Of a stretch of DNA of 64,000 nucleotides, positions 30,259 through 39,316 are shown piece by piece; within the stretch, counting starts at the first letter, position 1; every line of letters starts with the position of its first letter. The translations under genes and the position numbers were made by a program. Source of the stretch: Citrobacter enshiensis (lineage in GTDB: Bacteria; Pseudomonadota; Gammaproteobacteria; Enterobacterales; Enterobacteriaceae). The notes under the pieces were generated by a model. The model saw only the letters and a list, made by a program, of their open reading frames with translations, was not told the DNA's origin and made no database searches. The stretch is taken from the NCBI RefSeq assembly GCF_029338175.1, contig NZ_CP119862.1, positions 2,666,001-2,730,000 of the forward strand, read 5' to 3'.

Positions 30259-30302
30259 AGGTTCACCTCATGTCATGAGCCACCAGGGCATAACATCATG
30301 TT

Positions 30303-30321
30303 AGTGATAATGATTATCACT
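30303..30321. promoter_or_regulatory. Fur box upstream of sufA
   Basis: TGATAATGATTATCA(C), close to the Fur consensus, 45 bases before the sufA ATG and probably overlapping the promoter. Accounts for iron repression of suf; IscR, OxyR and IHF sites known in E. coli were not picked out with confidence. Confidence 0.8.
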
Positions 30322-30524
30322 TCAACCCCTCATCCGCAGGGGCATTCGGTTAAATCGCCCTTTTTGGCTACGTTAACTAAGCATAGACCCTGCTACGCGG
30401 GATCACAGGGAACGATGATTTTGTTCAATGCATTGATTAATAATGAATTAAGGAGAGGTTATCGCTCTGGCAGGTCAAATAAGAAAAGATGTATAGGAAA
30501 TGCCTATTTATAAACCAGGCACAA

Positions 30525-30538
30525 CTGGCACGTGCCAG
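30525..30538. repeat. 14-bp perfect palindrome
   Basis: CTGGCACGTGCCAG, with a related CCAGGCAC copy ten bases upstream. Resembles an operator for a dimeric regulator; no assigned target. Confidence 0.4.
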
Positions 30539-30681
30539 GTGTAACGGAGTACCAACATTGTGAATAGTGCTGAAATGAATGAAGAACAGGTATGGCGCAT
30601 CTGACGACGATCATCATCAAACAGAGTAAAAGAATGTCATTGAAGAAGAGAGAGAAAATGCAGACAGTGCGGAAATGACCA

Positions 30682-30720
30682 GCGAACGGTCAGCGCTGTG
30701 ATACAGCGCTGACCGTTCGC
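30682..30720. repeat. 18-bp perfect inverted repeat
   Basis: GCGAACGGTCAGCGCTGT, then GAT, then its exact reverse complement. No mismatch over 18 pairs and only three unpaired bases. No T tract follows on either strand, so it is not a standard intrinsic terminator. Confidence 0.8.
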
Positions 30721-30899
30721 CTTCCCCATCCGGCGCTTATCTCCGGCACTCATTTCTGGCTTAGCTCTTGAAGGGGCATAAGAATCCTCTCATAACCTAG
30801 CGGTTCCTTTTTAACACTAATTGCGGTTTGTTTTTTTTATGAGCTATATTAAGCACCTGGAGGTTCAAATAATCATCTGAATCGCTCTGATAATCAGGT

Positions 30900-31775
30900 T
30901 TATCTCATTGCGGCCTGCACCGCTTCCAGCAGCAAACGCAATGCTGCTGGCTGATGATCGCGGGAAAGATACATGCCATACACCGCAAGTCGCCGTGGCT
31001 CCAGTTGCGGTAAAAGCCGAATTAACTCCCCCTGTGCTAACCCTGGGCGAGCCTCTTTTTCCGGCACCAGCGCAATGCCCATTCCCGCCTGCGCAGCCTC
31101 ACATAACAGCGAAGAGATCCCGGCACTTAAGTTTCCCTTGATGACCACCGATGCGGCCTTGCCCTGAGCGTCCAGAAAATGCCAGGATTTTCCCGCAAAT
31201 CCACTGTAATAGAGGCAGTTATGCTGCGCCAGGTCCTCAACCGTCTGTGGGGTTCCATGCTGGCGCAGATAATCAGGTGAGGCGCAGAGGACGGATTCAC
31301 AGTCGCCAAGTCGACGGGCTATCGTCCCTGGCTCAGGATTGTCGGTAATACGGATCGCCACATCAATACGTTCGCCCACCAGACTCACCGGTTGATTATT
31401 GATTTCAACCTCAATGCGTAGTTCCGGATAGCGCGCTAAAAAGTCAGGCAGAATCGGGGCCAGAATATGAGTTGCCGTAAAATGCGCACAAGCAACGCGT
31501 AGTGTTCCTGAAGGGATTTCACGTCCGGCGGCCCCCGCAATATCGAGGGATAACCTTGCAAGGGTACGTGTTTTCACCAGCGCCTCTTCCCCGGCAGGGG
31601 TAATCGTTAACCGCCGTGATGAACGATGGATCAGTCTGGCGCCCGCCCATTTTTCCATTTCATCCAGATAGCGGCTCACCATCGGTCTTGAGATCCCCAG
31701 CGCGCGGGATGCTGCGCTCAGGCTGCCCAAATCGCAGATATGGTTAAATACCGTTGCCGCCATGACTCTGTCCAT
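30900..31775 (-). CDS. LysR-family transcriptional regulator
   Basis: 291 residues from the ATG at 31775, which has GAGG five bases before it; an ATG at 31811 would add 12 residues. N-terminal HTH (ATVFNHICDLGSLSAASRALGISRPMVSRYLDEME), then the periplasmic-binding-protein-like effector domain (GTLRVACAHFTATHILAPILPDFL, AQAGMGIALVPE). Of the CrgA/AaeR-type subgroup by pattern. It is divergent from the exported MBL-fold gene 124 bases away and probably controls it. Confidence 0.9.
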   Translation of the reverse strand: MDRVMAATVFNHICDLGSLSAASRALGISRPMVSRYLDEMEKWAGARLIHRSSRRLTITPAGEEALVKTRTLARLSLDIAGAAGREIPSGTLRVACAHFTATHILAPILPDFLARYPELRIEVEINNQPVSLVGERIDVAIRITDNPEPGTIARRLGDCESVLCASPDYLRQHGTPQTVEDLAQHNCLYYSGFAGKSWHFLDAQGKAASVVIKGNLSAGISSLLCEAAQAGMGIALVPEKEARPGLAQGELIRLLPQLEPRRLAVYGMYLSRDHQPAALRLLLEAVQAAMR

Positions 31776-31899
31776 TCCGCCCTCATCTGATCGTTTTACG
31801 AAACTAAGCATGTTCTGATAGAGGAATTTTAACAGATGGAGATTTGCTTAGAATACGTGGCGTAAATAAAACAACATCATCTGTAAAAGGCTTCCTATC

Positions 31900-32751
31900 A
31901 TGAACGTTAAAACGCTGGCACTGCTGCTGTCATTTGCCGCATCGCCGTTACTCGCCGCCCCGCTTCAACTTGATGTCTATAATCCACAAGAACGCGGTCT
32001 TTTTCCGGTCTCTTCTACTCTGGTTTCAGGCCCGAAAGAGGCCATATTGTTTGATGCGCAGTTCAGCATCAACGACGGCGAAAAACTGGTGAAGATGATT
32101 CAGGCGAAGGGCAAAAAACTGAAAGCCATCGTGATTACGTCGGGCGATCCGGATTTTTATTTTGGTCTACAACCGCTTGTCAGCGCCTTTCCAGAGGTGA
32201 AGATTCTGGCGACACCCCACGTGGTTGAGCATATTCGCGCGACAAAAGACGCCAAACTGGCATTCTGGGGCCCACAAATGAAAGACGGCGCGCCAACAGC
32301 GGTTACGGTGCCAACGGTCACCCACGACACCCGGTTCACCATTGATGGCGAAACGCTGGAACTCCGCCATCCAAATGATTACGCCGCCTACATCTGGATC
32401 CCTGCTAACCGTGCCATTCTGGGCGGAACGGGCATCGCTTCCGGCATTCACGTCTGGACGGCAGACACGCAATCGGCAAAACAACGCGCGGCATGGCGAG
32501 ACACTCTCAATGAAATGCAGAGCCTGAAGCCGAATCAGGTGATCCCAGGACACTACATTGGCGAGCGTCCGACTGGCGATAGCGCGATCCGTTTCACGCA
32601 AGATTATCTGCAATCCTTCGAAAAAGCGCTGGAGGCGAATAAGGGATCAACGTACGTGATTCAGGCGTTAAAAGCCGCCTGGCCGGGGTTGGCGGATGAA
32701 AGTTCTCTTGAATTGAGTGCGAAAGTCAACAGCGGTGAAATGGCATGGTGA
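31900..32751 (+). CDS. Exported MBL-fold protein with altered metal site
   Basis: 283 residues. Signal peptide of about 19 residues (MNVKTLALLLSFAASPLLA). The fold is visible from SSTLVSGPKEAILFDAQFS to IPGHYIG, with the Vmh-type pattern ATPHVVEHIRATKDAKLAFWGP. The canonical HxHxDH motif is replaced by SGDPDFYFG (residues 81-89), leaving no His there, so zinc binding must differ or be lost. Members of this group are annotated as Vmh/quorum-quenching-like hydrolases. Presumably periplasmic; substrate unknown. Paired with the divergent LysR gene. Confidence 0.82.
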   Translation: MNVKTLALLLSFAASPLLAAPLQLDVYNPQERGLFPVSSTLVSGPKEAILFDAQFSINDGEKLVKMIQAKGKKLKAIVITSGDPDFYFGLQPLVSAFPEVKILATPHVVEHIRATKDAKLAFWGPQMKDGAPTAVTVPTVTHDTRFTIDGETLELRHPNDYAAYIWIPANRAILGGTGIASGIHVWTADTQSAKQRAAWRDTLNEMQSLKPNQVIPGHYIGERPTGDSAIRFTQDYLQSFEKALEANKGSTYVIQALKAAWPGLADESSLELSAKVNSGEMAW

Positions 32752-32763
32752 ACAGATAAAAAA

Positions 32764-32795
32764 TAACCCCGGCGGGAGACTGTCGGGGTTTTCTG
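32764..32795. terminator. Bidirectional terminator between MBL-fold gene and ydiH
   Basis: AACCCCG, loop, CGGGGTTTT with A/T tracts on both sides, placed between convergent genes. Confidence 0.8.
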
Positions 32796-32834
32796 TTTGG
32801 CATTATACACCGTCGCCGTTCAGGCGGTCCGGCA

Positions 32835-33023
32835 TCAATGCACGCCCAACCGCCAGGCAAAATAAATTTCTTCTTTCAGCTCAGTGGAGGAAAGCGCGAG
32901 TAAATCGGCAAATTCCAGCTCGAGTTGTTTCAAACGTTTCAGATACTGCGCGGGAGAAAGCTCAGTTTTATCGCGGCGAATAAATTCAATGGCCAGTTGG
33001 GCCGGGTCTAATTGGGTAGACAT
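32835..33023 (-). CDS. ydiH: YdiH, small conserved protein
   Basis: 62 residues from the ATG at 33023 (MSTQLDPAQLAIEF), supported by GAGGATGAT upstream. Closely matches E. coli YdiH to the C-terminal FAWRLGVH. Helical, charged, cytosolic; function unknown. Confidence 0.92.
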   Translation of the reverse strand: MSTQLDPAQLAIEFIRRDKTELSPAQYLKRLKQLELEFADLLALSSTELKEEIYFAWRLGVH

Positions 33024-33122
33024 ATCATCCTCACTTTTGTTCAAAACGTGCACAGTATATCACTTTCCACTGTGCACATTACGACCAAAAGCAAAACCAG
33101 ACGGATAATTAAAGTGACACTG

Positions 33123-33533
33123 TCACACAATGGCCGTCGTCAGGCGCGAAGTACAACACAACCGCCCCTGTTCATCGAAGATCTCAATTTGCCAGACCTG
33201 ATGGCGCGAGCCAGTATGCAGCGCTTTGCACACACCTCTCACGCGCCCTTCGCGAGCGGAACGAATGTGGTTGGCATTCACCTCCAGCCCCACCACTTTT
33301 TGTTCGCCCTGGGTACATAAGTAGCCAGCAACCGAGCCGATACTTTCAGCCAGAACGACGGACGCCCCACCGTGCAACAGGCCAAAAGGCTGTTTTGTCC
33401 GACGATCCACGGGCATTGTTGCCTCCAGCGTATCGTCGCCAATATGCTCAAATCGGATATCCAGCAGTCCGACCATGTTTCCTTCTCCCATCGCGTTAAG
33501 CGCGTCGAGAGAAACCTCACGTTTCCAGATCAT
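33123..33533 (-). CDS. menI: 1,4-dihydroxy-2-naphthoyl-CoA hydrolase MenI (YdiI)
   Basis: 136 residues. Hot-dog fold thioesterase with the catalytic Glu in VVLAESIGSVAGY and HGGASV motif. Releases 1,4-dihydroxy-2-naphthoate in menaquinone synthesis, the quinone needed by anaerobic reductases such as Ttr. Its ATG overlaps the ydiJ stop by four bases. Confidence 0.95.
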   Translation of the reverse strand: MIWKREVSLDALNAMGEGNMVGLLDIRFEHIGDDTLEATMPVDRRTKQPFGLLHGGASVVLAESIGSVAGYLCTQGEQKVVGLEVNANHIRSAREGRVRGVCKALHTGSRHQVWQIEIFDEQGRLCCTSRLTTAIV

Positions 33534-36500
33534 CCAATAATCTCCAACAATGCCTGTAATGGATGGCGAACGCCGGTGCCTTCAATGCGCTTGACCTGGC
33601 TCCGACAGGAATAACCCGTCGCCAGACAGCGGTTGCGCGGCAGTCGCTGCATCGCCTGATGCCATGATAGCTCGTAGATCCCCAGCGAGTTTTCATGATT
33701 TTTGACTTCGTGCCCGTAGGTCCCTGCCATCCCGCAGCACCCGACGCTGACATTTTCCAGTCTGGCGCCAAATTGGGCAAAAATAGCCCCCCACTGCGTC
33801 GGCGCGCCGGGCAAGGCGGTCACTTCGGTACAATGGCCGAAGAAATACCAGGGCTCACCGCTGACCGCCAGCGGCTGTATCGGCTCGAGTACTTTCGGCA
33901 GCCATTCATGAACCAGTTGCACGTGGAAATCGCCACGCTGTTCACCGAGCGCCAGGTTATATTCATCGCGATAGCACAGAACCAGCGCCGGATCGACGCC
34001 CACCATCGGTATCCCCAACGCTGCCACGCGATTGAGAAACTCTGAAGTCTTCTTCGCGGTTTTCGCAAAACGTTTGAGAAAGCCTTTGATGTGCTGAGCC
34101 TTGCCATTCGGCGAGAATGGCAGCAGCACCGGCTGCAATCCCAGCTTTTCCACCAGGCGGACGAAATCGGCCACCACCTGCGCGTCGTAATAACTGGTGA
34201 ACGGATCCTGCACCACCAGCACCGTGCGGGATTTTTGCTCGAAACTTAACAACTCCAGCTGTTCCAGCGTCATATTGGCGCTGCGGTGCCCGACCATTTG
34301 TTGCTGCAGGGACGGCGAAGAAAGCAGCGGCAAATCGACCATCCCAATGTGTTTTTTGGAAAGCGACCGCACCAGCGGTTGATTAATAAAGAAGTTGAAT
34401 GTTTTTGGCGCCCGGGCCATCAACGGCGCATAGGTTTCCACTGTCGCTACCAGATGATCGCGCAGAGGACGCAAATAACGGGTGTGATAGAGCTGTAGGA
34501 AACGCGAGCGGAATTCCGGTACATCAATTTTGATCGGGCATTGCGTGGAACAGGCTTTACAGGCCAGACACCCGGACATCGCCTCTTTCACTTCATGCGA
34601 GAAATCGTACTCGCCCTTGCGGGCATGCCAACTGTTACGGGTTCGGGCAATCAGAGTACGCAAACTGGCGCGTTTTTCTGGCAGTTCGTGTTCCAGCTTG
34701 ACAGGATCGATACCGCGGTCAGCCAACAGGCGTAACCATTCCCGCACCAGCGTTGCGCGCCCTTTCGGGGAGTGAATACGGTTAAGACTGATTTTCATCG
34801 ACGGACACATCGGGCTTTTGGCATCAAAGTTAAAGCACAGCCCGTTGCCGTTGCACTCCATCGCCCCACGCCACTCTTGCCTCACCGCTAACGGGATCTG
34901 GCGATCGTAGGTGCCACGCTTCACGGCATCCACTTTCATCATCGGCGCATCAATACCTTCAGGCGGGCAAATCTTGCCTGGATTCAGCCGGTTTTGCGGG
35001 TCGAACGCCGCTTTCACTTTGCGCAGTTCACCGTACAGTTGCTCGCCAAAAAATGCCGGGCTGTACTCGGCGCGGAAACCTTTCCCGTGTTCGCCCCATA
35101 ACAGGCCGCCATATTTCGCCGTCAGCGCCACCACGTCGTCAGAGATTTGCTTCATCAGTATCTCTTGCTGCGGGTCGCACATATCCAGGGCCGGTCGAAC
35201 GTGCAACACCCCGGCGTCAACGTGACCGAACATGCCATAGCTCAGGCCGTGGTTATCGAGCAAAGCACGGAATTCGGCAATGTAATCGGCAAGATGCTCT
35301 GGCGGTACGCAGGTATCTTCGGCAAAAGGAATCGGTTTTGCCGAACCTTTGGCATTCCCCAGCAAACCCACCGCTTTTTTACGCATTGCGTAAATACGTT
35401 CGACACCCGCCAGCTCAGTACAAAGCTGCCAGCCGATCACGCCAGCCTGTTGCCGGGCAATCAAGCCATCGAGTCGCTCGCACAGCGCCTCGATCTGCGC
35501 GTCAATCAACGCTTCGTCATCCCCCGCAAATTCGACGATGTTCAGACCCAACATCTCTTTATCCGGCACATCGGTGATGAGTTCACTGACGGAATGCCAG
35601 ACAATGTCCTCCCGCGCCAGGTTGAGCACTTTAGAATCGACGGTTTCGACCGACAGCGCCCGCGCCTCAACCATAAACGACGCATTGCGTAACGCAGAAT
35701 CGAAAGAGTCATATTTCACATTCACCAGACGGCGAACTTTGGGCAGTGGGGTGATATCCAGACGCGCTTCGGTGATGAAGGCAAGCGTTCCTTCAGAGCC
35801 GGTCAGGACGCGCGTTAAATCAAACTCCGTCATCTCATCATTAAAGACATGACGTAAATCGTAGCCCGTTAAAAAACGGTTCAGCTTCGGGAATTTATCG
35901 ATAATCAACTGACGGTTTTCACGGCAGCGCTGATAGACCGTATGGTAAATACGCCCTATCGTCGTATTGTTTTTACCTAACGCCTCAGCAAGCTCGACGG
36001 GAAGCGCCTGAGTGTCGAGAATATCGCCCCCCAGTAGCACCGCCCGCACGCCAAGGACATGGTCAGAGGTTTTGCCATACACCAGCGATCCCTGGCCGGA
36101 CGCATCGGTATTAATCATCCCCCCCAATGTCGCCCGGTTACTGGTCGACAACTCCGGAGCAAAGAAATAGCCATACGGTTTCAGATACTGGTTCAGTTGA
36201 TCTTTGATCACACCGGCTTCTACCCGTACCCACCCTTCTTCCGGGTTAATCTCAATGATACGGCTCATGTAGCGCGACATATCAACGATAATGCCCTGAT
36301 TCAGCGCCTGACCGTTGGTGCCGGTGCCGCCGCCGCGGGGAGTAAAGACAAGAGAGGTGAATCGAGGTTCTGCCGCCAGACGGGCGATCAGCGCCACATC
36401 TGCCGTTGAACGGGGGAAAAGGACAGCATCCGGCAGAAGTTGATAGATACTGTTATCTGTCGACATTGTGAGGCGATCGGCGTAGCTGGTCGCCGTATCC

Positions 36501-36586
36501 CCCGTAAACCCTTGCTGTTCCAGTGCCTGCAAAAAGTTGAGCACCAGCTGAACGACGCCAGGTGCCTGAGAAATTTGTGGAATCAT
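33530..36586 (-). CDS. ydiJ: YdiJ, FAD-linked D-2-hydroxyglutarate dehydrogenase
   Basis: 1018 residues, E. coli length. N-terminal FAD-binding PCMH domain (FTPRGGGTGTNGQALN, GGMINTDASGQGS), FAD-linked oxidase C-terminal domain (FGHVDAGVLHVRP, WGEHGKGFRAEY), Fe-S ligands CLACKACSTQCPI, and a C-terminal CCG-type domain (FGHCTE, VGCCGMAGTYGHE). Oxidises D-2-hydroxyglutarate according to recent family annotation. Translationally coupled to menI. Confidence 0.93.
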   Translation of the reverse strand: MIPQISQAPGVVQLVLNFLQALEQQGFTGDTATSYADRLTMSTDNSIYQLLPDAVLFPRSTADVALIARLAAEPRFTSLVFTPRGGGTGTNGQALNQGIIVDMSRYMSRIIEINPEEGWVRVEAGVIKDQLNQYLKPYGYFFAPELSTSNRATLGGMINTDASGQGSLVYGKTSDHVLGVRAVLLGGDILDTQALPVELAEALGKNNTTIGRIYHTVYQRCRENRQLIIDKFPKLNRFLTGYDLRHVFNDEMTEFDLTRVLTGSEGTLAFITEARLDITPLPKVRRLVNVKYDSFDSALRNASFMVEARALSVETVDSKVLNLAREDIVWHSVSELITDVPDKEMLGLNIVEFAGDDEALIDAQIEALCERLDGLIARQQAGVIGWQLCTELAGVERIYAMRKKAVGLLGNAKGSAKPIPFAEDTCVPPEHLADYIAEFRALLDNHGLSYGMFGHVDAGVLHVRPALDMCDPQQEILMKQISDDVVALTAKYGGLLWGEHGKGFRAEYSPAFFGEQLYGELRKVKAAFDPQNRLNPGKICPPEGIDAPMMKVDAVKRGTYDRQIPLAVRQEWRGAMECNGNGLCFNFDAKSPMCPSMKISLNRIHSPKGRATLVREWLRLLADRGIDPVKLEHELPEKRASLRTLIARTRNSWHARKGEYDFSHEVKEAMSGCLACKACSTQCPIKIDVPEFRSRFLQLYHTRYLRPLRDHLVATVETYAPLMARAPKTFNFFINQPLVRSLSKKHIGMVDLPLLSSPSLQQQMVGHRSANMTLEQLELLSFEQKSRTVLVVQDPFTSYYDAQVVADFVRLVEKLGLQPVLLPFSPNGKAQHIKGFLKRFAKTAKKTSEFLNRVAALGIPMVGVDPALVLCYRDEYNLALGEQRGDFHVQLVHEWLPKVLEPIQPLAVSGEPWYFFGHCTEVTALPGAPTQWGAIFAQFGARLENVSVGCCGMAGTYGHEVKNHENSLGIYELSWHQAMQRLPRNRCLATGYSCRSQVKRIEGTGVRHPLQALLEIIG

Positions 36587-36888
36587 TATTGACCCTTTCC
36601 TGCGGTCTGTGTTGTGGACTCTGGGCCTGTCCCGGTAATGGCTATTTTACAGCCAGTGAGAGACTGTTCAGCTTCACAACGGTAAATAAAATAGCCTTAC
36701 AGGGCGGCACCTAATCGTTTGCGTGTTGCACTATTTGTTGTATCACATTTTTTTCATATGCGCTCAGCAGAATTACAGGCAGAATCACCCTGTCAAAAAC
36801 CGCTGAAATTGCTCATTATTGTATACGAGTGATTCGCGTGTTCAGATCGCGTCAACGTTCTGACGTACAGAAAAGGTGAAAAGTATTT
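36587..36888. promoter_or_regulatory. Divergent ydiJ/ydiK control region with PurR-like box
   Basis: The 302-base gap holds ACCTAATCGTTTGCGT at 36709-36724, 13 of 16 matches to the PurR operator ACGCAAACGTTTGCGT. It lies 165 bases before ydiK. No other element recognised. Confidence 0.5.
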
Positions 36889-38001
36889 ATGGAAAACATT
36901 CGTCAGCCCAAGGATATTGCGCAAGTGCTGCTATCGGTGCTGTTTTTAGCCATCATGATTGTGGCATGTCTATGGATTGTACAACCCTTTATCCTTGGCT
37001 TTGCCTGGGCAGGCACCGTGGTGATTGCGACCTGGCCTGTTTTACTTCTGCTGCAAAAACTGCTCTGGGGCCGCCGTTCTCTCGCCGTTCTGGTGATGAC
37101 GCTCCTGTTGGTATTGCTGTTTGTGATCCCCATTGCGCTGTTGGTGAACAGCATCGTCGACGGCAGCGGTCCGCTGATCCACGCCATGAGCGCTGGCGAC
37201 ATGACGTTACCCGAGCTTGCCTGGCTGAACAGCATTCCGCTGATCGGGAGCAAATTGTATGCCGCCTGGCACAATCTGTTGGATATGGGCGGCACGGCGA
37301 TTATGGCCAAAATCCGGCCCTATATCGGCACCACAACCACCTGGTTTGTCGGTCAGGCAGCACATATTGGCCGTTTTATGATGCATTGTGGCCTGATGCT
37401 GCTGTTTAGCGCCCTGCTGTTCTGGCGGGGGGAGCAGGTTGCTTTAGGGGTTCGCCATTTCGCAAGCCGACTGGCGGCGAAACGTGGAGATGCGGCCGTT
37501 GTGCTGGCAGCGCAAGCGATTCGCGCTGTAGCGCTTGGCGTCGTTGTCACCGCGCTGGTGCAGGCGGTTCTCGGTGGCGTTGGTCTGGCGATCTCCGGCG
37601 TGCCTTATGCCACGCTGCTGAGCGTGCTGATGATCCTCTCCTGCCTGGTGCAATTGGGGCCTCTGCCGGTACTGATTCCATCCATCATCTGGCTCTACTG
37701 GACAGGCGACAACACCTGGGGCACCGTGCTGCTGGTGTGGAGCTGTGTGGTCGGTACGCTGGATAACGTGATTCGCCCAATGCTCATTCGCATGGGGGCT
37801 GATTTGCCGTTGATTCTGATCCTTTCCGGGGTTATCGGTGGATTAATTGCGTTTGGCATGATCGGTCTGTTTATTGGTCCGGTGCTGCTGGCCGTCTCCT
37901 GGCGTTTGTTCTCCGCGTGGGTGAATGAAGCTCCGCTTCCCGATGATACGTCAGACAGTGTTCTGGAAGCGCTGGCTGAACCTACAGAACCCCGCAAGTA
38001 G
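36889..38001 (+). CDS. ydiK: YdiK, AI-2 exporter-family membrane protein
   Basis: 370 residues, E. coli length. About seven to eight membrane helices (VLLSVLFLAIMIVACLWIV, LAVLVMTLLLVLLFVIPIALLV and others) and the C-terminal motif DNVIRPMLIRMGADLPLILILSGVIGG typical of the UPF0118/TqsA family. Transported substrate not known for YdiK. Confidence 0.94.
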   Translation: MENIRQPKDIAQVLLSVLFLAIMIVACLWIVQPFILGFAWAGTVVIATWPVLLLLQKLLWGRRSLAVLVMTLLLVLLFVIPIALLVNSIVDGSGPLIHAMSAGDMTLPELAWLNSIPLIGSKLYAAWHNLLDMGGTAIMAKIRPYIGTTTTWFVGQAAHIGRFMMHCGLMLLFSALLFWRGEQVALGVRHFASRLAAKRGDAAVVLAAQAIRAVALGVVVTALVQAVLGGVGLAISGVPYATLLSVLMILSCLVQLGPLPVLIPSIIWLYWTGDNTWGTVLLVWSCVVGTLDNVIRPMLIRMGADLPLILILSGVIGGLIAFGMIGLFIGPVLLAVSWRLFSAWVNEAPLPDDTSDSVLEALAEPTEPRK

Positions 38002-38217
38002 ATCGTAAAAGTGTGGTGTTGCCGAAGCTTTTTTTCTGGTAACGCCATACGGCAGAACTGCCCGTTTAATCACGCGCCGACGGGCAGTTCAGATATTCCA
38101 AAACGCCAAACACTTTAGATTTATTAATCATTTAACCCCCTCATTAGCCAATATTGTTGCTGAACCTTTCTGATTCCCCTTCTTTGTGTCGCAAATTCTT
38201 TACAGCTTTTAAACTAT
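38002..38217. other. ydiK-rprA intergenic region
   Basis: About 215 bases with no gene. A hairpin CTGCCCG...CGGGCAG near 38055-38088 follows ydiK and could terminate or stabilise its transcript, though no T tract is present. Confidence 0.4.
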
Positions 38218-38231
38218 TGAGACGAATCTGA
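38218..38231 (+). promoter_or_regulatory. RcsB box of rprA
   Basis: TGAGACGAATCTGA, centred about 43 bases before the rprA start, in the position and wording of the E. coli RcsB site. The extended -10 region CTACTAT suits sigma-S. Confidence 0.7.
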
Positions 38232-38266
38232 TCGACGCAAAAAATCCCCATGCCTACTATTAGCTC

Positions 38267-38372
38267 ACGGTTATAGATCAACACATTGATTTATAAGCAT
38301 GGACATCCCCTGAGTGAAACAACGAATTGCTGTGTGTAGTCTTTGCCCATCTCCCACGATGGGCTTTTTTTT
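38267..38372 (+). ncRNA. rprA: RprA small regulatory RNA
   Basis: 106 bases, the E. coli length, beginning ACGGTTATAGATCAAC and containing GAAACAACGAATTGCTGTG, ending in the terminator GCCCATCTCCCACGATGGGC plus eight T. Few substitutions relative to E. coli. Hfq-dependent activator of rpoS translation, made in response to the Rcs envelope-stress phosphorelay. The region ATGGACATCCCC overlaps the rpoS-pairing part. Confidence 0.95.
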
Positions 38373-38500
38373 ATTCCCCTGAAGATGAACACCGGGTCTC
38401 TTTATTTCTCGATTGTGCTGAAAATTCCCTGGGCTATGGTTGCAAAATAATGCCGTGTTGCGGCATGTTGTAACGCAGACCAGGTATGTGAAGGGTAATA

Positions 38501-39253
38501 ATGAATACGTTAACAATAAAAAATCTCGTCATTGGCGAAGGCATGCCGAAAGTGATTGTCTCTCTGATGGGCAAGGACATCGCCACCATAAAGACCGAAG
38601 CACAAGCCTATCTCGATGCTGATTTCGACATTCTGGAATGGCGTGCCGACCATTATAGGGATGTGGGTTCTGCGCAATCAGTGCTGGACGCACTGGGTCA
38701 TCTTCGCCAGATAATGGGCGATGTCCCCTTACTGTTTACCTTCCGTAGCGCTCAGGAAGGAGGAGAACACGCGCTTTCCGTTGAAGAGTACACCGCGCTC
38801 AATCTGGCGGTAATAGACAGCGGGCTTGCTGACATCATCGATATTGAACTGTACACCGGTGATACACACGTCAAAAACCTCGTTGCCAGGGCGCATGAAA
38901 AAGGTGTTTATGTCGTCATGTCTAACCATGATTTTCACCAGACGCCAGCAGCAGACGAAATCGTCAATCGGCTACGCAAAATGCAGGCTTTGGGGGCGGA
39001 TATCCCCAAAATTGCCGTCATGCCTCAGTCAAAGCGCGATGTATTGACACTGCTAACTGCCACGCTGGATATGCATGAAAAATATGCGGATCGTCCAATC
39101 ATCACCATGTCGATGGCTAAAACAGGGGTCATTTCTCGCCTTGCGGGTGAGGTGTTTGGATCTGCCGCCACCTTTGGTGCGGTAAAAAAAGCGTCAGCTC
39201 CGGGACAAATTTCTGTGAATGACTTGCGCGCTATCCTGGCCCTCCTGCACTAA
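38501..39253 (+). CDS. aroD: 3-dehydroquinate dehydratase, type I
   Basis: 250 residues. Schiff-base Lys170 in [10 protein letters not shown] and His143 in MSNHDF are present, as is the C-terminal [18 protein letters not shown]. Third step of the shikimate pathway. The N-terminal two thirds differ from E. coli AroD far more than neighbouring genes differ from their counterparts, and the E. coli end residues HQA are shortened to H. E. coli has ydiL-ydiM-ydiN-ydiB before aroD and ydiF-ydiD after it; neither block is present. GAAGGGTAATA precedes the start. Confidence 0.95.
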   Translation: MNTLTIKNLVIGEGMPKVIVSLMGKDIATIKTEAQAYLDADFDILEWRADHYRDVGSAQSVLDALGHLRQIMGDVPLLFTFRSAQEGGEHALSVEEYTALNLAVIDSGLADIIDIELYTGDTHVKNLVARAHEKGVYVVMSNHDFHQTPAADEIVNRLRKMQALGADIPKIAVMPQSKRDVLTLLTATLDMHEKYADRPIITMSMAKTGVISRLAGEVFGSAATFGAVKKASAPGQISVNDLRAILALLH

Positions 39254-39267
39254 CAAAGCATAAAAAA

Positions 39268-39291
39268 ACGGCTCCTTTTTACGGGAGCCGT
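39268..39291. terminator. Bidirectional terminator between aroD and ppsA
   Basis: AACGGCTCC, loop TTTTTAC, GGGAGCCGTT; seven A on the left provide a T tract for ppsA on the minus strand. Confidence 0.88.
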
Positions 39292-39316
39292 TATCGATTT
39301 AGTGACGTAATTTATC

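Larger units (their letters stand above)
30322..30899. other. Intergenic region between sufA and the LysR gene, with two inverted repeats
   Basis: Nearly 580 bases without a supported gene. It holds a 14-bp palindrome (30525-30538) and an 18-bp perfect inverted repeat (30682-30720), listed separately. In E. coli the small RNA RydB is encoded between sufA and ydiH; I could not recognise it here. Confidence 0.5.

Noticed and set aside
38271-38516. 81-codon minus frame over rprA
   Set aside because: Lies across a conserved small RNA and its terminator; no family resemblance.
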